From Pseudoselenomonas ruminantium (GTDB lineage: Bacteria > Bacillota > Negativicutes > Selenomonadales > Selenomonadaceae): a DNA stretch of 64,000 nucleotides. The notes under the pieces are model-generated. The model made no database searches, was not told the DNA's origin, and worked only from the letters and a program-made list of their open reading frames with translations. Shown here piece by piece: positions 63,947 through 64,000 of this stretch. The translations under genes were made by a program, and so were the position numbers. The stretch spans positions 1 through 64,000 of the forward strand of contig NZ_FOQK01000013.1 of the NCBI RefSeq assembly GCF_900113715.1, given 5' to 3'. Numbering within the stretch: position 1 is the stretch's first letter; each line of letters starts with the position of its first letter.

Positions 63947-64000
63947 TTATTTGACCTGTACGTTGGCCAGCGCTGCCTTGACGAAGTCGCGGAACAGCGG
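63947..64000 (-). CDS. pyrG: C-terminal 17 codons of probable CTP synthase (partial)
   Basis: The minus strand encodes PLFRDFVKAALANVQVK and a TAA stop at 63947-63949. PLFRDFVKAAL is the usual C-terminal end of CTP synthase. The rest lies outside the window, so the call depends on this short stretch. Confidence 0.65.
   Translation of the reverse strand, partial: PLFRDFVKAALANVQVK

Noticed and set aside
1-64000. CRISPR arrays, tRNA genes, prophage or toxin-antitoxin modules
   Set aside because: I saw no regularly spaced repeats, no cloverleaf with a CCA end, and no phage or toxin genes; the window is almost entirely core genes.

Overview
The window looks like chromosome from a motile, non-sporulating member of the Negativicutes, most likely Selenomonadaceae (Selenomonas or a close relative). 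This rests on gene order and protein character: a Firmicutes-type flagellar operon (FliY with a FliN domain, CheC, CheD, SigD, a SwrB-like protein) sits directly downstream of codY, and housekeeping genes keep a Bacillus-like order but without sporulation genes. I could not run a database search, so genus is an inference.

Positions 1-250 are the end of an IS3-family (IS150-like) insertion sequence, cut by the window edge. It sits 15 bp beyond the last gene of the flagellar operon. From 266 to 34762 almost everything is on the minus strand: a fla/che superoperon that reads, in transcription order, flgB, flgC, fliE, fliF, fliG, fliH, fliI, fliJ, a lytic transglycosylase, a MotE-like protein, fliK, flgD, a TIGR02530-type protein, flgE, flbD, fliL, fliM, fliY, cheY, fliO, fliP, fliQ, fliR, flhB, flhA, flhF, flhG, a PilZ protein, cheB, cheA, cheW, cheC, cheD, an unknown membrane protein, sigD, a FapA-like protein, an unknown small protein and a SwrB-like protein. 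It encodes the basal body, export apparatus, hook and its length control, the C-ring, most of the chemotaxis pathway and the late flagellar sigma factor. Flagellin, motA/motB, cheR and flgM are not in the window. The operon has internal punctuation: a terminator after motE with a possible SigD-type promoter before fliK, two hairpins after flgE, and a good SigA-type promoter before cheY.

Upstream of it (34899-43011, minus) lies folB, dprA, topA, trmFO, hslV, hslU, codY: DNA uptake and topology, tRNA modification, a two-part protease and the global nutrient regulator. It matches the Bacillus topA-trmFO-codV-clpQ-clpY-codY order but lacks codV. A 25-codon micro-ORF with a strong ribosome site lies beside folB. 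At 43233-44100 is an NlpC/P60 cell-wall hydrolase under a cyclic-di-AMP (ydaO-type) riboswitch, followed by RNase P RNA with a near-consensus promoter and a terminator.

Two plus-strand genes follow: deoD and a methylmalonyl-CoA decarboxylase-type gene, each with a strong terminator. From 46628 to the end everything is minus again: an M18 aminopeptidase, dusB, coaX, birA, ftsH, hpt, tilS, an S1-domain protein, a DivIC/FtsL-type division protein, a double zinc-ribbon protein of unknown function, a UgtP/MGDG-synthase-like glycosyltransferase, a short-chain dehydrogenase, HU, a stand-alone tetrapyrrole-methylase-like protein, mfd, a CpXC-like zinc protein and the last 17 codons of a probable pyrG. 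This is the Bacillus mfd-to-coaX neighbourhood with spoVT, yabP, yabQ and spoIIE absent, the MazG half of YabN absent, and three other genes in their place.

I found no CRISPR array, prophage, toxin-antitoxin pair or obvious new defence system. The best leads are small: the duplicated zinc-ribbon protein, the micro-ORF, the methylase without MazG, the signal-less flagellar transglycosylase and the punctuation of the flagellar operon.
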